DNA from: Sphingopyxis sp. RIFCSPHIGHO2_12_FULL_65_19 | GTDB lineage: Bacteria; Pseudomonadota; Alphaproteobacteria; Sphingomonadales; Sphingomonadaceae | Direction: 5' to 3' | DNA length: 64,000 bases | NCBI RefSeq assembly: GCF_001830555.1 | Contig: NZ_MIAM01000064.1 | Coordinates: 1-64,000, forward strand | Part shown: positions 38,389 to 48,004 of the stretch, piece after piece | How positions within the stretch are numbered: the first letter of the stretch is position 1 | Layout of the letters: every line of letters starts with the position of its first letter | The notes under the pieces: generated by a model | Told to the model about the DNA's origin: nothing | Databases searched by the model: none | What the model saw: the letters and a program-made list of their open reading frames with translations, nothing else | Position numbers and translations under genes: made by a program

Positions 38389-39407
38389 TGTCGGAATATG
38401 ATAATCGACGCCCGATCGCGGTCACCATGGGTGACCCGGCGGGCGTCGGTCCAGAGGTCACGGCCCGCGCGTGGGCCGCGCGCCGCGAAAACAGCCTGCC
38501 CCCCTTCGTCGCCATCGGCGATGCTGCCGCAATTTCCGCCGTTTGGGACGGCCCCGTCGCGCGCGTCACCGACATGGATGAGGTGGTGCGGGCCTTCGGC
38601 GACGCCCTGCCCGTCTGGCATCTGGAGGATAGCGGCCCGCTGACCCCCGGCCAGCCGACCCCGGCCGGTGCGACCTGTGCGCTCCACACGCTCGAAACCG
38701 GGATCGGCCTGACCCGCAACCAGGCGAGTTCGGCGTTGGTGACCGGATCGGTGTCGAAATATGCGCTGCACGGTATCGGCTATACGCATCCCGGCCAGAC
38801 CGAATTTATCGCCGAACGATGCGGCGTGACCGCGACCAATGCGGTGATGATGCTCGCTGGGCCCGGCCTGCGCGTTGTCCCGCTGACCGTGCATATCCCG
38901 CTGGCCGAGGTGCCCGAACGGCTGACGAGCGAATTGATCGTCGCCAAGGCGCGCATCGTGGCGCGCGGCCTGCGACGCGATTTCGGGATCGACGCACCGC
39001 GCATCGCGCTCGCAGGGCTCAACCCGCACGCTGGTGAAAACGGCCAGCTGGGCAGCGAGGAAGACCGCATCATGGCCCCTGCCGTGGCGCAGCTCGCCGA
39101 CGAAGGGCTGGTGGTCGACGGGCCGCTTGCCGCCGACGGCTTGTTCGCGCCAGCTATCCGCGAACGATATGATGCGCTGCTCTGCGCCTATCACGATCAG
39201 GCGCTGGCGCCGTTCAAAGCCCTGCATTTCCACGACGGCGTGAACCTGACGCTCGGGCTGCCGATCATCCGCACCTCGCCCGACCATGGCACGGCGTTCA
39301 ATATCGCGGGCACTGGCGCCGCCGACCCCGGCCCGACGATCGCGGCGATCGCGATGGCCGCGCGGATGGCGCTGGCGCGCGAGCGCAACTGCGCGCCTGC
39401 CAAGTGA
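38388..39407 (+). CDS. pdxA: 4-hydroxythreonine-4-phosphate dehydrogenase
   Basis: NAD-dependent enzyme of pyridoxal phosphate synthesis that provides the partner substrate of PdxJ. 339 aa: VTMGDPAGVGPEV at the N-terminus, metal-binding His in THPGQTEFIAERCG and YHDQALAPFKALHFHDGVN, and SPDHGTAFNIAGTG near the C-terminus. It is translationally coupled to surA (TGATG) and to rsmA (GTGA). Confidence 0.97.
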   Translation: MSEYDNRRPIAVTMGDPAGVGPEVTARAWAARRENSLPPFVAIGDAAAISAVWDGPVARVTDMDEVVRAFGDALPVWHLEDSGPLTPGQPTPAGATCALHTLETGIGLTRNQASSALVTGSVSKYALHGIGYTHPGQTEFIAERCGVTATNAVMMLAGPGLRVVPLTVHIPLAEVPERLTSELIVAKARIVARGLRRDFGIDAPRIALAGLNPHAGENGQLGSEEDRIMAPAVAQLADEGLVVDGPLAADGLFAPAIRERYDALLCAYHDQALAPFKALHFHDGVNLTLGLPIIRTSPDHGTAFNIAGTGAADPGPTIAAIAMAARMALARERNCAPAK

Positions 39408-40243
39408 GGGTCGAACCCAAGGCTCCGCTGCCCCCGCTGCGGGAGACGGTGCGTACGCACGGCCTGTCGGCGAGCAAGGCGCTGGGCCAGAACTTCCTGT
39501 TCGACGAACAATTGCTCGACCGCATCGCAGCTTTGCCCGGCGATCTGGGCGGGGTAACGGTGTTCGAGGTTGGCCCCGGCCCTGGCGGCTTGACGCGCGC
39601 GCTGCTCCGTGCGGGTGCCAAGGTCATCGCGGTCGAGCGCGACGACCGCTGCCTGCCGCTGCTGGCCGAACTGGGCGACGCTTTTCCGGGGCAGCTGACC
39701 GTTATCGCCGACGACGCGATGGCGGTCGATGTCGATGCCGTCACCGGCGGCGAACCTTATCATATCGTCGCGAACCTGCCCTACAACGTCGGCACCGCGC
39801 TGTTCACGCGCTGGCTGGAGCCTGCGGCCTGGCCGCCGCGCTGGCTGTCGCTGACCCTGATGTTTCAGCTCGAGGTCGCCGAACGCATCGTCGCGCCGGT
39901 CGGCACCGGGGCCTATGGCCGCCTGGCGGTGCTTGCACAGTGGCGGTCGACCGCCAGGATCGCGATGAAAGTCCATCGTTCGGCTTTCACCCCGCCGCCC
40001 AAGGTGATGTCGGCGATCGTCCATGTGACGCCCGCAAGCCAGCCCGACGGCGTCGATCCGAAGCTTTTGTCCAAACTGACCGAAAAGGGTTTCGGCCAGC
40101 GTCGCAAGATGCTGCGGCAAAGCCTGAAGGGCGTCGAAGGCGCGGTCGATGGCGCCGAGGCCATCGGGATCGACCCGACCCGCCGCGCCGAAACGGTCAG
40201 CGTCGCCGAATGGATCGAACTCGCGCGGCACCTCGGTCGCTGA
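39404..40243 (+). CDS. rsmA: 16S rRNA dimethyladenosine transferase (KsgA)
   Basis: Dimethylates A1518 and A1519 of 16S rRNA late in small-subunit assembly. 279 aa from a GTG at 39404 overlapping the pdxA stop by four bases. Motifs: ALGQNFLFDEQLLDRIA, VFEVGPGPGGLTRALL, VERDDRCLP, and the adenine-methylating NLPYNVGT. Last gene of the operon. Confidence 0.97.
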   Translation: MRVEPKAPLPPLRETVRTHGLSASKALGQNFLFDEQLLDRIAALPGDLGGVTVFEVGPGPGGLTRALLRAGAKVIAVERDDRCLPLLAELGDAFPGQLTVIADDAMAVDVDAVTGGEPYHIVANLPYNVGTALFTRWLEPAAWPPRWLSLTLMFQLEVAERIVAPVGTGAYGRLAVLAQWRSTARIAMKVHRSAFTPPPKVMSAIVHVTPASQPDGVDPKLLSKLTEKGFGQRRKMLRQSLKGVEGAVDGAEAIGIDPTRRAETVSVAEWIELARHLGR

Positions 40244-40308
40244 CGGACATTGCGTCCGCTTTGCGACGGCCGGAACATCGGCCATCGGCCGAAAACCGAC
40301 CGCAGCCT

Positions 40309-40785
40309 CTAGACACCGAAAAGTTTGTCGATCGTGTCGTCCAGATAGGGGCGATCGTGGAACAACCGCATCGGATCGCGGCGGTTTAGCCAAAAGCTCC
40401 CACCGTGGCGGTCGGTCAGCGCGCGCCGCGTCGTGTCCTGCAACAGGCGCAGGCGCATGACGGCGGTGCGCCGCGCCTTGGGCAAATCCACCGGCGCATG
40501 AAGCACGAAATGCGCCCTGATGCTCTCCACCCGCGCCGTGACGACATCGCTATAGCCTTGGTGCGGGCCGCGATGCAGCGCGTGTCCCCACCGCAGCGCC
40601 AAGGGCTCGCAGGCCGGAAGCATGAGCCCGTTACGCCCGAAATGCTGAAGCGCGAACCCCTCGGCGTGTAACTGCTCGAACATCGCTGCCATCTGGGGCC
40701 GCTGCAAAAGGGCGGCGGGGATCAGGTGATGACGCTGGAACCCGGTTCGCGGCGGCGGGGCGCCCTGCCAGCCGCGCGACGGCAT
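40309..40785 (-). CDS. AHH/HNH-type nuclease domain protein
   Basis: 158 aa. The region from residue 16 reads GFQRHHLIPAALLQRP, then FALQHFGRNGLMLPA, then HALHRGPHQGYSD, which matches the AHH branch of the HNH/Endonuclease VII superfamily (His pair 19-20, Asn52, His71/75). Such domains often sit at the C-termini of polymorphic toxins; here it is a short stand-alone protein with no secretion signal. ATG at 40785 overlaps the upstream gene's stop (TGATG). It could be a toxin or a housekeeping nuclease; targets are unknown. Confidence 0.75.
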   Translation of the reverse strand: MPSRGWQGAPPPRTGFQRHHLIPAALLQRPQMAAMFEQLHAEGFALQHFGRNGLMLPACEPLALRWGHALHRGPHQGYSDVVTARVESIRAHFVLHAPVDLPKARRTAVMRLRLLQDTTRRALTDRHGGSFWLNRRDPMRLFHDRPYLDDTIDKLFGV

Positions 40786-41615
40786 CAACCGTCGCGCCCG
40801 AATTCGACAACCACCGTCGATCGCATTCTGCCGTCCGAAGGGCGCGGCAACAGGTCCATCCATTCGCCCGCCTCCAGCCCGCGCATCGTCCGGGCGGAGC
40901 GGATCGGGCCGTTGAGCATGATGTCGAGCGCAAGCCGCGAAAGCCGACGGACCATTTCGGCGACCGTCCAGCCGCCCGGTATTCGCGCTTCCAGTTCCTG
41001 CCCCGAAAAAATTGCCAGCCCTCGCGTTCCCATGCTCGCACCCGACCCCGTTTCCTGACGCCGAAATGCGACGAGGTGGAGCACCGGGGGCATCCCGCTC
41101 GCCAGCATTTCGGCGATCGACGCGCGGAACTGGGGCGCGTCAGACCAGAGCCGGGCCGGAGACCAGAACATATGGCTGGCGTCGAACAGGTCGATCAACA
41201 GCACCATCAGCTTGAAAAATTCGCGCATATGAATGGGCGGTTCGATCGACGCGTCCTTCGCCGCCGTTTCGGGCACGAAAACCCAGCATGCGCCGCGATC
41301 GCGCCATCCGGTCGGCAAGCTGGCGGCGAGCAGGCTGGTCGATGGGTGTTCGGGGTCCGCCATGGCTAGCGCCGGATCGGCGGCCGGACCGGCGAGCACC
41401 GATATCGACCCGAACGTCAGGCGAAAACAGGGGGCCGCGATCCGCGCCGCCGCGTCCGGGCCGGGCGCGCGCACCGGCTCGGGCTGCAACCCCATATGGC
41501 GAAGCGAGGTTTCGAGTTCCGCGTCGGACTGGCCCTGCATCGCCGCGCCGACGATCAGCGCGAAGGGCTCCGGCGGGACCGGAAGGATCAGTGTATCTTG
41601 GTCGCCGTCGTCCAT
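40785..41615 (-). CDS. uncharacterised protein, possibly DUF4261-like
   Basis: 276 aa, soluble, no signal peptide. The first half contains a partly repeated hydrophobic pattern; the C-terminal half (TRGLAIFSGQELEARI, then MVRRLSRLALDIMLNGPI) weakly resembles DUF4261. No catalytic motif recognised. It is translationally coupled (TGATG) to the AHH nuclease gene downstream, which makes a partner, chaperone or inhibitor role conceivable but unproven. Confidence 0.6.
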   Translation of the reverse strand: MDDGDQDTLILPVPPEPFALIVGAAMQGQSDAELETSLRHMGLQPEPVRAPGPDAAARIAAPCFRLTFGSISVLAGPAADPALAMADPEHPSTSLLAASLPTGWRDRGACWVFVPETAAKDASIEPPIHMREFFKLMVLLIDLFDASHMFWSPARLWSDAPQFRASIAEMLASGMPPVLHLVAFRRQETGSGASMGTRGLAIFSGQELEARIPGGWTVAEMVRRLSRLALDIMLNGPIRSARTMRGLEAGEWMDLLPRPSDGRMRSTVVVEFGRDG

Positions 41616-41720
41616 CGCGTTGCACGGCCTTTGTGGGTTCGTCCTTGCATCGCAAGACTGTCCGCAATGTTCAAACGCTTATTGGCACATGTCGCGAAGT
41701 TAACCTTGCGAAGGCCGGCG

Positions 41721-43682
41721 TCAGATCGCAACCTGGCTCCCCAGTTCCACGACGCGGTTTGTGGGCAGACGGAAATATTCCATCGCGCTTTCCGAATTGC
41801 GCAGCATCCACGCGAACAGCTTTTCGCGCCAGATCGGCATCCCCGGCTTGCTCGCGGCGATCAGCGTCTGGCGCGACAGGAAAAAGCTGGTTTCCAGCAT
41901 CTTGAACTCTCCGCCGCAACTCGTGACGCGGGTCAGCGCCTCGGGCACGTCGATCGGCTGCATGAAGCCGTAATTGAGCACGAGCCGATGGAAGCCCTGC
42001 CCCAGATCCTCCAGCAGGCAGAATTTCTCCTCCTGCACGAACGGCACGTCGGCGATCTTGATCGTCAGCAGGATGATCCGCGCGTGCAGCACCTTGTTGT
42101 GTTTGAGGTTGTGGAGCAGCGCGTGCGGCACACCGTCGCTGCTCGACGTCATGAATACCGCGGTGCCCGGCACGCGCGTCGCGCTGTTCGCCGCCGATTT
42201 GACGAAAACCGGGATCGGCATCGCGCCCTCGGCCATTTCCTGCTGCATCAGCTTGCGTCCGCGTGACCAGGTGGTGAGCAAGGTGAAGATGATCAGGCCG
42301 ATCGCCAGCGGCACCCAGCCGCCGTCGGGCACCTTGATCAGATTCGCACCGAAATAGGCGATGTCGACGATGAAAAAGACCGCGAGAACCGGCAACGCCT
42401 TCCATGCCGGCCATTTCCACAATGTGAAAAGCACGACACTGAGCAAGCAGGTATCGATGAACATCGCCCCCGTCACCGCAATGCCATAGGCTGCGGCGAG
42501 GTTGCTCGACGATCCAAAGAAGAGGACGAGGATGATCACCATCACCATCAGCCCCCAATTGACCATCGGGATATAGATCTGCCCCGCCGCCGACGCGCTG
42601 GTGTGTTCCACGCGCAGGCGCGGCATGAAGCCCAGCTGGATCGCCTGCTGGGTCAGCGAGAAGGCACCCGAAATCACCGCCTGGCTCGCGATGATCGTCG
42701 CAAGTATCGCAAGGATGACGACGGGCACCTGCCAGGCGTCGGGCATCATCTGGAAAAAGGGATCGGCGATCAGGTCGCCGCGCGGCCCGCGTTCCGCATC
42801 GAGCACCATGGCTCCCTGGCCCATATAGTTCAGCATCAGCGCGGGCAGTACGAAGGTCAGCCAGCTCAGCCCGATCGGCCCGCGGCCGAAATGGCCCATG
42901 TCGGCGTAAAGCGCCTCGGCGCCCGTCACCGCCAACACCACCGCGCCCAGCGCGATGAACGCCGTAAACCCGTCGACATAGAAGAAACGCAGCGCATTCA
43001 CCGGGTTCAGCGTTTCGACGATGATCCACGGATGATCGACGATATGGATAAGGCCGAGGATCGCCAGCATGGTGAAATAGGCGAGCATGATCGGGCCGAA
43101 CAACATCCCGACTTTCGCCGTCCCGCGCGACTGGATCGCGAATAGCGCAATCAGGATCGCGAGCGCGATCGGCACGATATAGGGTTCAAACCCCTTGTTT
43201 ACGTAACTGAGCCCCTCGGTCGCCGAAAGCACCGACATCGCTGGGGTGATCATGCTGTCGCCATAAAAGAGCGCGGTGGCGAACACGCCGAGCAGGATAA
43301 TCGGCCACGTCCAGCGTTTTTCGCCCGACGAACGACTGATCAGCGCGAGCAGCGCCAGGCTGCCGCCTTCGCCCTTGTTGTCGGCCCGCATGATCGTCAG
43401 AACATATTTGAACGTGACGACCAGCATCATCGACCAGAAGACGAGGCTCAGCACACCATAGATGTGCAGCCGGTCGACCTCGATCGGATGATGCCCGGCG
43501 AATGTCTCGCGAAACGCGTAAAGCGGGCTGGTGCCGATGTCACCGAACACCACGCCAATCGCCCCGACGGCAAGCTTCAGCTTGCCATCGCCATGATGTC
43601 CATGGCCCGGATGGACCGTATCGGCGGCGGCCGGTGCGGCGCTTTCGGCGCCGCTTGCCCCTTGGTGCGACTCAGCAGTCAT
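41721..43682 (-). CDS. kup: low-affinity potassium transporter Kup
   Basis: K+ uptake, probably with protons. 653 aa: [20 protein letters not shown] at the N-terminus is the family hallmark, followed by about 12 membrane helices (including [19 protein letters not shown] and [20 protein letters not shown]-type segments) and a cytosolic C-terminal domain. An N-terminal His/Gly-rich stretch ([11 protein letters not shown]) precedes the first helix. It stands alone on the minus strand. Confidence 0.96.
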   Translation of the reverse strand: MTAESHQGASGAESAAPAAADTVHPGHGHHGDGKLKLAVGAIGVVFGDIGTSPLYAFRETFAGHHPIEVDRLHIYGVLSLVFWSMMLVVTFKYVLTIMRADNKGEGGSLALLALISRSSGEKRWTWPIILLGVFATALFYGDSMITPAMSVLSATEGLSYVNKGFEPYIVPIALAILIALFAIQSRGTAKVGMLFGPIMLAYFTMLAILGLIHIVDHPWIIVETLNPVNALRFFYVDGFTAFIALGAVVLAVTGAEALYADMGHFGRGPIGLSWLTFVLPALMLNYMGQGAMVLDAERGPRGDLIADPFFQMMPDAWQVPVVILAILATIIASQAVISGAFSLTQQAIQLGFMPRLRVEHTSASAAGQIYIPMVNWGLMVMVIILVLFFGSSSNLAAAYGIAVTGAMFIDTCLLSVVLFTLWKWPAWKALPVLAVFFIVDIAYFGANLIKVPDGGWVPLAIGLIIFTLLTTWSRGRKLMQQEMAEGAMPIPVFVKSAANSATRVPGTAVFMTSSSDGVPHALLHNLKHNKVLHARIILLTIKIADVPFVQEEKFCLLEDLGQGFHRLVLNYGFMQPIDVPEALTRVTSCGGEFKMLETSFFLSRQTLIAASKPGMPIWREKLFAWMLRNSESAMEYFRLPTNRVVELGSQVAI

Positions 43683-43726
43683 CGCGCGCCTTTAGACGAG
43701 CCCGCGCTGTTGGAATAGCTTTCAAA

Positions 43727-44380
43727 TCAAGACCCACCCGGCGCGTCGGATGGCGGCGGCGGCGTGCCGAGCGCCTGGTGCAATTGCGCCAACCGCATCT
43801 CCAGATCGGGGCGCCACGGCGCGTCGGCGGGGCTCCGCGCCAGAAGCTGGCTCCACACCGCCTCCGCCCCTTTCAGGTCACCGCCCTGCGCCAGCGCCAA
43901 TCCGGCGAAAAAGGGCGGCGCAGGATGCGACGGATCGCGCCTCGCCGCCTCGTCGAACGCCAGCGCCGCCGCCGGCGACATGACCCCGCCGCCATGCGCG
44001 GCAAGCGCGTTGCCAAGGCCGACCCACAGGTCGACATTATCGGGATATTTCTCCAGCCCTTTTTCCAGCGTCTGCGCCGCCAGTTCGGTCTTGCCGGTGC
44101 GCGCAAAGCCGTCGGACATGCCAAGCCACTGCGCCGCTGGGCCAAATCGTTCCGCCATGCCCTGCCGCTGGTCGGTGATCGCATCGCCGAACCCTTCCGG
44201 CTCTTCGGGCGCCGCCACCGGCTTGCCCGGCAAGGACGGGCTGCCCTGCAGGGCATAGCCGGCGAGCCCGAGCATGACCGCCGCCGCCGCCAGCGGCCGC
44301 GACGCGGCGGGCAGTTTGCCGATCCAGAAAATGCCCCCGATGACCGCCACGGCGACCAGCATGATCCACAGCCAGATCAT
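43727..44380 (-). CDS. ccmI: cytochrome c maturation TPR protein CcmI (CycH type)
   Basis: Membrane-anchored chaperone thought to hold apocytochrome c for heme attachment. 217 aa with two N-terminal membrane helices and tetratricopeptide-like repeats (ARTGKTELAAQTLEKGLEKY, NVDLWVGLGNALAAHG, FFAGLALAQGGDLKGAEAVW). The ATG overlaps the ccmH stop (ATGA). It is the last gene of the ccm run; Pro/Ser-rich C-terminus. Confidence 0.85.
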   Translation of the reverse strand: MIWLWIMLVAVAVIGGIFWIGKLPAASRPLAAAAVMLGLAGYALQGSPSLPGKPVAAPEEPEGFGDAITDQRQGMAERFGPAAQWLGMSDGFARTGKTELAAQTLEKGLEKYPDNVDLWVGLGNALAAHGGGVMSPAAALAFDEAARRDPSHPAPPFFAGLALAQGGDLKGAEAVWSQLLARSPADAPWRPDLEMRLAQLHQALGTPPPPSDAPGGS

Positions 44381-44814
44381 GCCGCCTCCTCCCCGTCGCC
44401 TTCGCTACGGCGGAACCGGCCGAAAGCCAGCCATCCGCCCAGCGCCAGGAACAACAAGGGGCCAAGCCACAGAAAGGCGGTCGCGGCATCGAAAGGCGGG
44501 TCATAGCTGACCCAATTGCCATAGCGCGCAACGAGCCAGGTCTTGATTTCGTCCGGGCTCTCGCCCGCGGCAATCTTGCTGCGCACCTCGTGCCGCATGT
44601 CCCCCGCCAGCGGCGCGTCGCTGTCGGCAATCGACTGGCCCTGACAGACCAGACAGCGCAATTCCTCCATCAACGCCTTCGCGCGCGCCTCCTTCGCCGG
44701 ATCGCGCAGCTGCTCGTAGGCGTAGGGCGCAGGCGGCAGCCGGTCCTGCGCGGCCGTCGGCAAGCCGAGACCGAATGAGACGAGGACAAGCAAAAGAGCA
44801 AACGCGCCCCTCAC
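44377..44814 (-). CDS. ccmH: cytochrome c maturation protein CcmH
   Basis: Thiol-disulfide component that reduces the apocytochrome heme-binding cysteines. 145 aa: signal peptide (AFALLLVLVSFGLGLPTAAQ), redox motif LRCLVCQGQSIADSDAPLA, and a C-terminal membrane helix (AFLWLGPLLFLALGGWLAFG). The GTG at 44814 overlaps the ccmG stop by four bases (GTGA). An extended reading to 45234 runs in another frame over ccmG and is spurious. Confidence 0.93.
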   Translation of the reverse strand: MRGAFALLLVLVSFGLGLPTAAQDRLPPAPYAYEQLRDPAKEARAKALMEELRCLVCQGQSIADSDAPLAGDMRHEVRSKIAAGESPDEIKTWLVARYGNWVSYDPPFDAATAFLWLGPLLFLALGGWLAFGRFRRSEGDGEEAA

Positions 44815-45341
44815 TTCATCGCCTCCAGCTTCGCCACGATTTCGGGCACCTGGTCGGCCAGGATCACGCCCTGGATTTGCTCGCGGATGATGCCCTTGCC
44901 GTCGATCAGGAAGGTTTCGGGAACCCCCGACGACCCCAGCGCGATCTGGACGCTGCTCTGCATGTCCGACCCGATGCGGTCGAACGGGTTGCCATATTCG
45001 CGCAGGAACATCGCGACGTCTTCGGGCCGGTCGCGGATCGCGATGCCGTCGATCGGCACCCCTGCCGCCTTCAACGCCTCGAGCTGCGGCGCCTCGGCGC
45101 GGCACGGGATGCACCAGCTTGCGAAGACATTGACCAGCCGCGGGCGGCCGTCGGCAAGCTGGCTGCTCTTCAGCCCTTCGACGCCCGCGGTCGCGGGCGG
45201 CAAGTCGAACAGCGGCATCGGCTTGTCGATCCATTGCGACTGGATCAACGTCTCAGCGGGTGTCACCAGCCGATAAACGAAGGCACCGAACAGCAATCCC
45301 ATGATCGCCAGCGGCACAAAAAGGACCCAGCGATTGGTCAT
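44811..45341 (-). CDS. ccmG: thiol-disulfide oxidoreductase CcmG/DsbE
   Basis: Membrane-tethered periplasmic thioredoxin-fold protein passing electrons to the heme ligation machinery. 176 aa: N-terminal anchor (WVLFVPLAIMGLLFGAFVYRL), active site VNVFASWCIPCRAEAP, and cis-Pro region GSSGVPETFLIDGKG. ATG at 45341 overlaps the ccmF stop (ATGA). Confidence 0.95.
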   Translation of the reverse strand: MTNRWVLFVPLAIMGLLFGAFVYRLVTPAETLIQSQWIDKPMPLFDLPPATAGVEGLKSSQLADGRPRLVNVFASWCIPCRAEAPQLEALKAAGVPIDGIAIRDRPEDVAMFLREYGNPFDRIGSDMQSSVQIALGSSGVPETFLIDGKGIIREQIQGVILADQVPEIVAKLEAMK

Positions 45342-47308
45342 GGCGCAAAACGCTCCTGTGCTTTCCGGTGACGCCGCGCACGCCAGATGCCCACCAACTG
45401 CGCGCGGCCGAGCAGCGACAGCGATGCGCCCAGCGCGATCAGTCCGCCGCCGAGCCATATCCACCACACCAGCGGCTTCCACCACAGGCGGATCTGGTAA
45501 CGGTCGGCCCGGCCATCGTCGCCCGCCACCGGCTGCCCCAGCACGGCGTAAAGCTGCCCGCCCGGCCGCGTCAGCAGCGCCGCTTCGTTCGTTTCGGTCG
45601 GCGCGGTGCCCAGCAAGCCGGGAAAGGTCCGCGCTTCGGGGCGCATGACAAAGCTGCCGCCCGACGACGTCGTCGCGACCAGCGTGCCTTCGATCGCCGT
45701 ATAATTCGGTCCGGCGACGGGTTTGACGCCGACGAACCGCACCGAAAAATCGCCCACCTTTACCACATCGCCCGGCGCCGCGGCGACCAGCCGTTCCTTG
45801 ATGAAGGCGCTTTCCGCGCCCATGCCGGCCAGACACACGGCGACACCGAAATGCGCGATCACCATGCCCCATGTCGGCAGCGGCGTGCGGCGCAGATTGC
45901 GGCCCCACAGCGGCGCAAGGCTTGCAACCGCGACGACGCCCGCCACGGTCATGCCAAGCAGGGGCAATATCCCGACGGTCCCGCCGAACAGGATCAGCGC
46001 GAACAACACCGCCGCCCCGGCCAAGATCGCCAGCGGCAGCCGCGACCAAAGCCGCTTTCCGTCATCCTTGCGCCAGCTGAGCAGCGGCCCCGCAACCATC
46101 ACGAGGCACAAGATCAGCGCGAGCGGTCCGGCAACGCGGTTGTAATAGGGCGGGCCGACCGAAATCTTCTCTCCCATCGCCTCGGCGACGATCGGATAGA
46201 GCGTGCCGAGGAGAACGAGCGCGAGGATCGTCGTCAGCAGCAAATTATTGATCACCAGCGAGCCTTCGCGGCTGAGCAAGGCAAATTTCTTGCCCTCGGC
46301 GACGCTTCCGGCGCGCAGCGCGAACAGTGTCAACGCGCCGCCGATATAAATTGCCATCAACGCCAGCAGGAAGGTTCCGCGCTCGGGATCGACCGCAAAG
46401 CTGTGCACGCTGGTCAGCAGGCCCGATCGGACGATGAACGTGCCGACCATCGACATCGAAAAACCGATGACCGCGAGCATGACCGTCCAAGCGCGCAGGG
46501 CATTGCGGGTCGCGGTCACCGCAACCGAGTGCAACAGTGCCGCGCCCGCCAGCCAGGGGATCAGCGACACATTCTCGACCGGGTCCCAGAACCACCAGCC
46601 GCCCCAGCCGAGCTCATAATAGGCCCAATAGCTGCCCGCCGTGATGCCGAGCGTCAGGAATATCCAGCTGCCGAGCACCCACGGGCGCATGGCGCGCGCG
46701 AACGCCGGGCCGATTTCGCGCGTAATCAGCGCGCCGACCGCAAAGCTGAACGCGACCGACAGCCCGACATAACCGACGTAAAGTGTCGGCGGATGGAAGG
46801 CCAGCCCGATGTCCTGGAGCAGCGGATTGAGCCCCTGCCCGTCAGGCGGCGCGACCGCCAGGCGATTGAAGGGATTGGACGAAAAAAGCAGGAAGGCAAA
46901 GAAGCCAAGGCTCAGCGCCGCTTGCGCGGCAAGCGTCGCCACCAGCGTATCTTCGCGCAGCCGCCGCTCGAATATCGCGATCAGCGCGCCTGACAGCGAC
47001 AGGATCATCAGCCACAGCAGCATCGACCCTTCGTGGTTGCCCCATGTTCCCGCAATCTTGAAGATCATGGGCTTCAGGCTGTTGCTGTTGCGCGCCACCA
47101 GTTCGACCGACATGTCGGACCGCACGAACAGCGCGATCAGCAGACCGAAGGCGGCCGTCGTCAGCACCCCCTGTGCCACGCTCGCCGGGCGGACCAGCGC
47201 CGCCATATCCTTTTGTCCGCCGCGCAGATACAGCGCCCCGGCGATCAGCGACAGGCACGCCAGCGCCGCCGCGATCCACAGCAGGGCAAGGCCGAGTTCG
47301 GCGATCAC
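45338..47308 (-). CDS. ccmF: heme lyase subunit CcmF
   Basis: Large integral-membrane subunit of the cytochrome c heme lyase. 656 aa, about 15 helices, with the heme-handling WWD signature GWGGWWFWDPVENVSLIPW and preceding HPPTLYVGYVGLSVAFSFA. The GTG at 47308 is chosen because GGAGGT lies eight bases upstream and the protein then begins in the usual way (VIAELGLALLWIAAALACL). A longer reading to 47404 would translate the repeat element at 47321-47398. Confidence 0.95.
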   Translation of the reverse strand: MIAELGLALLWIAAALACLSLIAGALYLRGGQKDMAALVRPASVAQGVLTTAAFGLLIALFVRSDMSVELVARNSNSLKPMIFKIAGTWGNHEGSMLLWLMILSLSGALIAIFERRLREDTLVATLAAQAALSLGFFAFLLFSSNPFNRLAVAPPDGQGLNPLLQDIGLAFHPPTLYVGYVGLSVAFSFAVGALITREIGPAFARAMRPWVLGSWIFLTLGITAGSYWAYYELGWGGWWFWDPVENVSLIPWLAGAALLHSVAVTATRNALRAWTVMLAVIGFSMSMVGTFIVRSGLLTSVHSFAVDPERGTFLLALMAIYIGGALTLFALRAGSVAEGKKFALLSREGSLVINNLLLTTILALVLLGTLYPIVAEAMGEKISVGPPYYNRVAGPLALILCLVMVAGPLLSWRKDDGKRLWSRLPLAILAGAAVLFALILFGGTVGILPLLGMTVAGVVAVASLAPLWGRNLRRTPLPTWGMVIAHFGVAVCLAGMGAESAFIKERLVAAAPGDVVKVGDFSVRFVGVKPVAGPNYTAIEGTLVATTSSGGSFVMRPEARTFPGLLGTAPTETNEAALLTRPGGQLYAVLGQPVAGDDGRADRYQIRLWWKPLVWWIWLGGGLIALGASLSLLGRAQLVGIWRARRHRKAQERFAP

Positions 47309-47320
47309 AACCCGACCTCC

Positions 47321-47398
47321 GTCACCCCGGCGAAGGCCGGGGTCTCGCCCTCGGCGCCCATACGCGCCGCTGAGATCCCGACCTTCGTCGGGATGACG
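47321..47398 (+). repeat. paired inverted repeat between ccmE and ccmF
   Basis: Left palindrome begins GTCACCCCGGCGAAGG and closes CCGGGG (47321-47342); right palindrome begins ATCCCGACCTTCGT and closes CGGGATGACG (47375-47398). The outer GTCA/TGAC ends are complementary, giving a two-hairpin element of the kind scattered through sphingomonad genomes. It separates two genes that are otherwise part of one tightly packed run. Confidence 0.75.
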
Positions 47399-47414
47399 AT
47401 GCAAAGGATATGGC

Positions 47415-47849
47415 TCACGCCGTCGGCGCCTTCATATTTTTCGGCATATCGCCCATCTGCGGCGGCATATAGCGTTCGTCATGCTTCGCCAGGATGCGGT
47501 CGGCAACGAACGTCCCGTCGGCGCGCATCCGGCCGTCGGCCACCATGCCGCTCTCTTCGCCGAACAGGTCGGGTACGATGCCCTTATACTCGACCGGGAC
47601 CGACGCTTTTCCATCGGTCGCGACGAAGCGGATCGTCAGGCCATCGGCCTGCCGTTCGATGCTACCCTTTGCGACCATGCCGCCCAGCCGCATCGCTTCG
47701 CCGACCTCGGCCTTGCCACCCTTGATTTCGACCGGGGTGCGGAAATAGGCGGCCTCGTCGCGCAGCGCGCTCGCCGCGAGCACGCCGGCGCCTGCCACGC
47801 CGGTCAGCGCGACCAGGGCCAGAATCAATCTTTGGTGCTTGGCTTTCAC
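47415..47849 (-). CDS. ccmE: heme chaperone CcmE
   Basis: Periplasmic chaperone that binds heme covalently and passes it to CcmF/H. 144 aa from the GTG at 47849 (VKAKHQRLILALVALTGVAG), preceded by AAGGGA. N-terminal membrane anchor, OB-fold, and the heme-attachment His in DRILAKHDERYMPP. The start overlaps the ccmD stop (GTGA). The upstream extension to 47972 is in the frame of no known protein. Confidence 0.95.
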   Translation of the reverse strand: MKAKHQRLILALVALTGVAGAGVLAASALRDEAAYFRTPVEIKGGKAEVGEAMRLGGMVAKGSIERQADGLTIRFVATDGKASVPVEYKGIVPDLFGEESGMVADGRMRADGTFVADRILAKHDERYMPPQMGDMPKNMKAPTA

Positions 47850-48001
47850 TTGCGATCCCTTCGCAGAGCATCGCTGCGCTTTTCGGCCTTGGTCATCGCG
47901 CGCCAGCTGGTCCACAGGACAATCCCGGTCAGCACCACCGTCAGCCCATAGGCCGCGGCGACAAAAGCCCATTGACCGCCCCCGCTGATCACCCCCGTCA
48001 C
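47846..48001 (-). CDS. ccmD: heme exporter accessory protein CcmD
   Basis: 51-aa membrane protein that helps release heme-loaded CcmE from the CcmABC complex. One helix (WAFVAAAYGLTVVLTGIVLW), then TSWRAMTKAEKRSDALRRDRK, the usual basic tail. GTG start at 48001, with AAGGGA about ten bases upstream inside the ccmC end; its stop overlaps the ccmE start. A second GTG three codons in is an alternative start. Confidence 0.9.
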   Translation of the reverse strand: MTGVISGGGQWAFVAAAYGLTVVLTGIVLWTSWRAMTKAEKRSDALRRDRK

Positions 48002-48004
48002 GCT

